Position numbers and translations under genes: made by a program. Under the pieces are notes generated by a model that saw nothing but the letters and a program-made list of their open reading frames with translations, was not told the DNA's origin and did no database searches. Below are positions 59,386 through 64,000 of a DNA stretch of 64,000 nucleotides, in pieces. The DNA is from Caldilineaceae bacterium. GTDB lineage: Bacteria > Chloroflexota > Anaerolineae > Caldilineales > Caldilineaceae. Location of the stretch: assembly GCA_022821585.1 (NCBI GenBank), contig JAJEDI010000023.1, forward strand, positions 24,123 through 88,122, given 5' to 3'. Numbering within the stretch: the stretch's first letter is position 1; the number at the start of each line of letters is the position of its first letter.

Positions 59386-61821
59386 ATGCCTGCTGAATAC
59401 GAGCACTGCTTAAAAAACTTAAAAACGCTGATTGAAAAAAAGGCCGGCTCTAACCAGAGCAAGCTGAATGAAGCTACCACGCGACTTCAGTTCATTGATG
59501 ACTTGCTTTTCGATTGTCTGGGTTGGGACAAATCTGAGTGTAAGGCTGAGGATAGATATGATGGGAAATACTCCGATTATTCATTGGGCACAGATTTCAA
59601 CAATCTTATAGTTGAGGCCAAAACAGAGGACACTTATTTCGAAGTACCTGCAGGATTCAGAAACATAACCTGCCGGATCCAACTCATCAAGGACGGCGCC
59701 CCGGAATTATATGAAGCGATCAAACAAGCCATGGGATACTGCCAATCCAGGGGCGTGCCGTTCGGTGCTGTCTGCAATGGCCACCAAGTGGTGGCTTTCT
59801 TGGCAAGTAGAACGGATGGGATCCCTCCAATCGAAGGAAAAGCTCTAGTCCTGAATTCGCGTCAGAAAATGGTTGAGCACTTCCAAGAGTTATGGGATTC
59901 TCTTTCCAAAGACGGTGTTGCGTCTCAGCGACTGCCAGTTTTGCTACAAGAGACAGGAGAGAATCCTCCACCCGATAAGTTGTCGTTTCGAATAGGGAAA
60001 TACCCAAGGCAGAGGAAAAGAAGCGATCTCCAGACGAACCTCCAAGTATTTGGGGACTTGGTTATCGAGGATGTTGCCAGGTTGCCAGAGAATGAGAAGG
60101 ACTTTCTGAAGGAATGCTACGCGAGTAGCGGACCTCTTTCCCGGTATGCATCAATTGGCAAGGCAATTCTGAAATCCAGATATTCTTCGAAATTCGAAGA
60201 TTCGCTTGACGGCCCATTGCTTTCAGGGGCAACCAAAAAGAGCGGAAAACAAGCAATAACAGACGAAATGATGGCCCAGAGCGCCACCAGGCGACCGTTA
60301 CTGCTCATAGGCGATGTGGGCGTAGGAAAAACGATGTTCGTACGCCACTTCATTTCACTAGAAGCTGCGGAACAGCTCCGAGAAGCAGTAATAATTTACA
60401 TAGACTTAGGCACTCAACCCACGCTCGCCCCTGACTTGCAAGGGTACTTAGAGAGGGAAATCTATAGGCAGCTACGCGACAAGAATGGAATTGATATTGA
60501 AGAGGAGAGATTCGTTCGGGGCGTATACAATAGGGATCTTACAGGCTTTGAAAGGAGTATTTACAGCAGGTTGAAAGACATTGATCCATTGGAATACGAA
60601 AAGAAAAAACTATTGTTCCTCGAAGACAAATTGGCGGCAAGACATGAACACTTAAGAATGAGTTTAGAACACATCGAGAGAGGGCGAAAACGACAGATAG
60701 TATTTTTTCTCGACAACGTAGACCAAAGACCTTACGAATTTCAACAGCAGGCCTTTTTAATTGGTCAAAGCATGGCAGAGCGCTGGCCTGTGTTCGTTTT
60801 TTTGTCATTAAGGCCAGAGACTTTTCACCGTTCAAAAACCGAAGGGTCCTTGAGTGCCTACCACGCTAAAGCCTTCGCCATTAACCCACCTCGCGTAAAC
60901 GAGGTAATCCAAAAGAGGTTGCGGTATGCCATCAAATTGCTGGAAGCTGGAGACTTAGGGAGATTGATAAAGGGTGTAAGTCTCACCTTGAACCTTCAAG
61001 ACCTCTTAGATTACTTGAAAATTGTAGACTATTCGTTTGACAAGAGTGACGAGTTGATCGAGTTTGTCGATAATGTATGCGGAGGAAATATTCGCTTAGC
61101 TCTTGACTACGTACGTACTTTCGTCGGCAGTGGTCATGCCGATACCGCAAAAATGCTACGGATATACAGAGAAACAGGCAGATATCAGATAGCCTTTCAT
61201 GAGTTCGTTCGCGCTGTAATTTTTGGGGACCATCGAGATTTCGATCCGAGCGCTTCTGAGATTACTAACATCTTCGACATTGGTGGCGCAGATGGTAGAG
61301 AACACTTCCTGGCACCTATCATTCTGGCGTTTCTTGGATTGGAGTCCAAGGCTTCCGGAACTGAAGGATATGTCTCTGCTGAATCTCTACACAGGTATAT
61401 CCAACGTTTAGGGTTTCAACCCGCAAAAATAGTAAGCGTACTAGACAGATTGCTCAAGAAAAAATTGATAGAAACGGAAACGAAAGTCCCCCAGCGCAAT
61501 GGGGGCGAAGGCCGGAACCAGCATTACCGGATCACTACGATTGGGTCCTACTACTATCAGAAACTTGCCTGCAGCTTCACCTACGTAGACGCGATGATAG
61601 TTGATACGCCAATTGTAGTCAGAGAGGTGCGAGAAAGAATCAGGGATGAAGAATACATTGACAAGCGCTTAGAAAGGGCGGAGGAATTCAGGCAATACTT
61701 GGACTCACAGTGGAAAAACATTGATTCGGCGGCTGAGGTTTTTGACTGGAATTACCATAGTGTCCAATTAAAGGAGGAAATGTCGCTCATCAACAGACGT
61801 CTTCAGGCACGCCACAAGTGA
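59386..61821 (+). CDS. PD-(D/E)XK nuclease (HsdR-N-like) fused to a P-loop ATPase
   Basis: The 811-residue protein has an N-terminal HsdR_N-like nuclease domain: NEATTRLQFIDDLLFDCLGWD near 28, SDYSLG with Asp64, LIVEAKT with Glu77 and Lys79, and QAMGYCQSRGVPFGAVCNGHQ near 114. A long linker leads to an AAA/STAND-type ATPase with Walker A GDVGVGKT at 309-316 and Walker B FFLDNVDQ at about 440-447. The C-terminal part has a winged-helix-like stretch (KIVSVLDRLLKKKLIET) and a charged coil. Architecture and context suggest a single-protein anti-phage nuclease; I cannot name a known system. ATG 59386 follows GGAGG; ATG 59374 is an alternative. Composition is A/T-rich, consistent with transfer. Confidence 0.8.
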   Translation: MPAEYEHCLKNLKTLIEKKAGSNQSKLNEATTRLQFIDDLLFDCLGWDKSECKAEDRYDGKYSDYSLGTDFNNLIVEAKTEDTYFEVPAGFRNITCRIQLIKDGAPELYEAIKQAMGYCQSRGVPFGAVCNGHQVVAFLASRTDGIPPIEGKALVLNSRQKMVEHFQELWDSLSKDGVASQRLPVLLQETGENPPPDKLSFRIGKYPRQRKRSDLQTNLQVFGDLVIEDVARLPENEKDFLKECYASSGPLSRYASIGKAILKSRYSSKFEDSLDGPLLSGATKKSGKQAITDEMMAQSATRRPLLLIGDVGVGKTMFVRHFISLEAAEQLREAVIIYIDLGTQPTLAPDLQGYLEREIYRQLRDKNGIDIEEERFVRGVYNRDLTGFERSIYSRLKDIDPLEYEKKKLLFLEDKLAARHEHLRMSLEHIERGRKRQIVFFLDNVDQRPYEFQQQAFLIGQSMAERWPVFVFLSLRPETFHRSKTEGSLSAYHAKAFAINPPRVNEVIQKRLRYAIKLLEAGDLGRLIKGVSLTLNLQDLLDYLKIVDYSFDKSDELIEFVDNVCGGNIRLALDYVRTFVGSGHADTAKMLRIYRETGRYQIAFHEFVRAVIFGDHRDFDPSASEITNIFDIGGADGREHFLAPIILAFLGLESKASGTEGYVSAESLHRYIQRLGFQPAKIVSVLDRLLKKKLIETETKVPQRNGGEGRNQHYRITTIGSYYYQKLACSFTYVDAMIVDTPIVVREVRERIRDEEYIDKRLERAEEFRQYLDSQWKNIDSAAEVFDWNYHSVQLKEEMSLINRRLQARHK

Positions 61822-61889
61822 GTGGGCCCAGGCACTGACGGACAATTCAAAGGGCCGTTACACGCGCGGGAAAGTCTTACTTAGCACTA

Positions 61890-62447
61890 GAATTGCCTGC
61901 CAAACACTAGGCGAGCTTGATTATCCTGCGGTAGCCGTACCGGACGAACTGACTAATGAACTCCAAGATGGCCTCGGTCAGCGCCTTCTCATCCTCCACG
62001 GGGCTCGGTTCGTATCGCTGTGTGGAGTCAGGGTGACTCTTCACCCTGCAGGCGCGTGGCTCCGAAACCCCAAGGTGCTACTTCCCTTGGCCGAAGAATG
62101 GCGACGATGTGAAGGAGCTCAGCAGTTTCCCTCAAGATCTGGTTGTCCAGCGTCAGGTCCGCCACTGCTTTCTTCTGGCGACTGTTCTCCAACTCCACAC
62201 GCCTCAGACGCCTGGACTGGTCAAGCTTGAGACCCCCGAATTCACCGCGTCATCGGTAGAAGGTCTGCTCGATCACGCTGATCCAGCGGGCAGCCTCAGG
62301 CGGCGTTCTGCCCTCGGCTATCGCCAATTCAGCCTCTCTGAGCATGTTGATCAACTGCTCCAGCATAGGTCTCTACTTGGCCACCATTCCCTCTTTCTGC
62401 GGCCAAGTACTTTCGTTACGCCTGGGCCAGTATTAGGAGGGCAGATA
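61890..62447 (-). pseudogene. IS3-family element remnant (orfA and start of orfB)
   Basis: Reading the minus strand from about 62370 gives a broken OrfA: MLEQLINMLREAELAIAEG, then RTPPEAARWISVIEQTFYR, a stop, GEFGGLKLDQSRRLRR and VADLTLDNQILRE. A frameshifted OrfB start follows (STQRYEPSPVEDEKALTEAI, then FVRYGYRRI) before the similarity ends near 61890. The terminal repeat GGGCCAGTATTAGGAGGGCA (62424-62443) matches, inverted, the left end of the second IS at 63861. Stops and frameshifts show it is dead; the far end is lost. Confidence 0.8.
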
Positions 62448-62458
62448 ATACTCGCCTT

Positions 62459-62911
62459 CTATTCTTCCCACCATTCGCTCGCTTGTACCAGTTCGCATCC
62501 GTCCCACTCCTCCACCATGAAACGGTCATTTGGCGCCCTGTACGTTATTCCCATATGTGCTGTCTCAGTATTGAACAGAACGCTATGGATTTCCACAGTG
62601 CTAACTACTAGCCACTCGTCGAACGCTTGCTTGTAACTTAGGACTGCTTCGTCTCGCAGTCCCTCCAAGTCTAGAAGCTCTGCCGAATAAGATTCCAGGG
62701 CAATAAGGCAGCCGTTACCGTACATTTCAACAGGCCCATCATCGGCGAAAAAAGACTCAATGTCGCCCAGCCGTTTATCCATTTCTTCCGTTTTGGCCGA
62801 AAGAATTGCTACGATTTCCGCCAGGTTCTCAAGTGTGATCTCCTCCTGCGCAACCACCGCCACTGGCAGAAACAATATGACCAACACAGTAACTATGAGT
62901 AGCCTCTTCAT
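62459..62911 (-). CDS. Small secreted protein, unknown function
   Basis: The 150-residue product starts with a clear signal peptide (MKRLLIVTVLVILFLPVAVVAQE, cleavage near 21). A helical stretch LAEIVAILSAKTEEMDKRLGDIESFF is followed by a Cys-containing mixed region ending VEEWDGCELVQASEWWEE. GAGAGGAAAG precedes the ATG. It is not a family I recognise. It sits between an IS3 remnant, whose end is 12 bases from the stop codon, and a second IS3 element, so it is probably cargo carried between two insertion sequences or an exposed host gene. Confidence 0.7.
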   Translation of the reverse strand: MKRLLIVTVLVILFLPVAVVAQEEITLENLAEIVAILSAKTEEMDKRLGDIESFFADDGPVEMYGNGCLIALESYSAELLDLEGLRDEAVLSYKQAFDEWLVVSTVEIHSVLFNTETAHMGITYRAPNDRFMVEEWDGCELVQASEWWEE

Positions 62912-63112
62912 GACTTTCCTCTCGATGCGTTTGGTGATGACCCATCCCGACACGGAAGTCGTCAGACTTGGGGTCCTGACTTTGTTTTGCGGGTGATTTG
63001 GCCTAGGGCTTCTTGCAAAGTGAAACCAACTCACTGGTTGAGTGGGCAAGAGCGGAGCGCTGCTCGAAAGCCAGGCCCTGGATGTGGGTAATCGTGGGAC
63101 CTCCAATTGAAA

Positions 63113-63147
63113 GGAAAAACCGGCTCTCGTTTTATGAAAGCCGGCTT
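63113..63147 (-). terminator. Rho-independent terminator
   Basis: On the minus strand AAGCCGGCT pairs with AGCCGGTTT across a 12-base loop and is followed by TTTTTCC. It lies downstream of the protease-like remnant gene (63190-63861) and upstream of the secreted protein gene. Confidence 0.75.
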
Positions 63148-63159
63148 ATGGAATTGGAT

Positions 63160-63225
63160 TCGGTTCAGCGCTCTAACGTAGGACGACGCTCACGGGTGCG
63201 AATTCCCGTGTAGAGTCGTCTCGCC
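63160..63225 (+). other. tRNA-like hairpin segment
   Basis: GACGAC-GCT-CACGGG-TGCGAATT-CCCGTG-TAGA-GTCGTC forms a nested hairpin. The part CGGGTGCGAATTCCCG looks like a T-arm, so this could be a tRNA relic or attachment-site scar, but no full tRNA can be folded. Confidence 0.3.
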
Positions 63226-63861
63226 GGGAGTCCCTCTCTTGGCAACCATCTCGTTATGCGAATCGAAGACCTCCTGGGAATCTGTGACTTGCTCGTCTGC
63301 ATCTGTTTGATTAGTGTTCTCCTCTCCTTGGGAGTCATCATGGTCGGATTGCTCCTGATCGATGTCTGAAGTGTCTGCTTCTTCTTGTTCGTTCTCTGAT
63401 TCTTCGACCGGAACCTTAATTGAAATGAGCGGCCCGGCGGCATCTACGATGAGTAGGCACAGTTCGTCAGTCGAATCTTCCAGCTCCTCCACCTTGAGCC
63501 CAATCTCTTTGGCCTCGGCCAGATCAATGACAAATCGATGGGTGGGATAATGACGAGTCAACCGTTCCGCTATGTTGTGAATTCTTTCTAGTGGGCTGTC
63601 AGAATAAGCCCATCGTTTCATGACCCTTACAGCATATTCCTCGCTAATATCAATCGACCTTGCTGCCTCCACGAACTCACGCGGATCGACTTGCGAGAAC
63701 AGCGGAGAAATAATGTCTGAAAGGATCGGACGAGCATGGTCGATAGCGTAAGGCACGTCCATAGGTGCACGACTCAACAACCTCTGTACAACCTCGTCGA
63801 AAGAGTCTAGTGAGAAGGAGAGCAGTTGGCTGGGAACATTGAAGGATTCCAGTGCGGAGAT
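63190..63861 (-). pseudogene. SDH-type serine protease-like gene, N-terminus removed by an IS
   Basis: The reading frame runs to 63942, but its first 27 or so codons lie inside an IS3 end (TNIIPGPVLGGQ is the translated terminal repeat), so the true 5' part of the gene is missing. The remaining 220 residues include VDPREFVEAARSIDISEEYAVRVMKRW and LTRHYPTHRFVIDLAEAKEIGLKVEEL, which resemble the C-terminal part of SDH_sah/SppA-like 'serine dehydrogenase proteinases'. A long acidic tail rich in Glu, Asp and Ser follows. The catalytic region is not present. The family call is tentative. It may still be expressed from a promoter in the IS. Confidence 0.5.
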
Positions 63862-64000
63862 GACCTGCCCCCCAAGAACTGGTCCAGGTATAATGTTAGT
63901 AATGGGCCGTAGAAAGGGGGAAAGATGGCGAAGAAGAGACATACGCCGGAGCAGGTGATCAACAAGCTGAGAGAAGCTGAGGTGGCGATAGCCGAGGGCA
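63861..64000 (+). mobile_element. IS3-family insertion sequence, left end (runs off window)
   Basis: The left terminal repeat TGACCTGCCCCCCAAGAACT begins at 63861. orfA follows from ATG 63925: MAKKRHTPEQVINKLREAEV and so on, the N-terminal helix-turn-helix of an IS3-type OrfA, open to the window edge. The reading frame is intact so far, so this copy could be active, unlike the remnant at 61890-62447, to which it is related. Confidence 0.85.

Overview
The window is GC-rich bacterial chromosome. Gene content and style point to an uncultured member of the Chloroflexota, perhaps Anaerolineae/Caldilineales and possibly marine or host-associated. This is an inference from the LCP wall-ligase-type protein, lipoproteins, ferredoxin-dependent 2-oxoacid oxidoreductase, several phytanoyl-CoA-type dioxygenases, D-aminoacylase, sulfatase and many short GC-rich intergenic repeats. 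No 16S rRNA gene is present to settle it.

Region 1 (1-23.6 kb) is mainly accessory catabolism. It begins with a class III aminotransferase cut by the window edge and a DUF3830 protein. A three-gene minus-strand operon follows (PhyH dioxygenase, M20 hydrolase, 2-hydroxyacid dehydrogenase). A long plus-strand cluster then holds an ABC sugar-type importer (binding lipoprotein and two permeases, no ATPase), two related beta-propeller glycosidase-like proteins, a second PhyH dioxygenase, a nitrilase-type amidase and a D-aminoacylase-type amidohydrolase. An A/T-richer TIR-domain gene interrupts this cluster. After it come an SH3-repeat lipoprotein with a cytidylate-kinase-like protein, a sulfatase, an amidase-signature protein lacking its nucleophile, and a small acidic coiled-coil protein.

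Region 2 (23.6-55.8 kb) is mostly housekeeping-like: epimerase plus Nudix, radical SAM, ROK sugar kinase, galT, two-subunit class I fumarase, a duplicated lipoprotein, GNAT, MATE, YigZ, HAD, LCP, a PPM-like/propeller membrane protein, YchF-like GTPase, S1-domain protein, pteridine-reductase-like SDR, a PF04020 membrane protein, SirB1-like, PlsC, a GntR-korA-korB operon, an M20 amidohydrolase, a VOC protein and a moeA-moaC-moaD-moaE molybdenum cofactor operon.

Region 3 (55.9-57.4 kb) is an RNA locus: RNase P RNA and tRNAs Leu(UAG), Ala(UGC), Gly(GCC), Phe(GAA), Gln(UUG) and His(GUG).

Region 4 (57.3-64 kb) is an acquired island anchored on tRNA-His. The 3' part of tRNA-His, a long hairpin and a divergent ribbon-helix-helix (RHH) gene occur twice, 1584 bp apart. 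Each copy is followed by a different predicted anti-DNA protein: a HARE-HTH/Mrr endonuclease, then a PD-(D/E)XK nuclease-ATPase. The hairpin stem keeps pairing by a compensatory base change between copies. This two-slot, tRNA-anchored RHH-hairpin-effector arrangement is the best candidate here for an undescribed system. Beyond it lie an IS3-family remnant, a small secreted protein, a protease-like gene decapitated by an insertion sequence, and the start of a second IS3 element running off the end.
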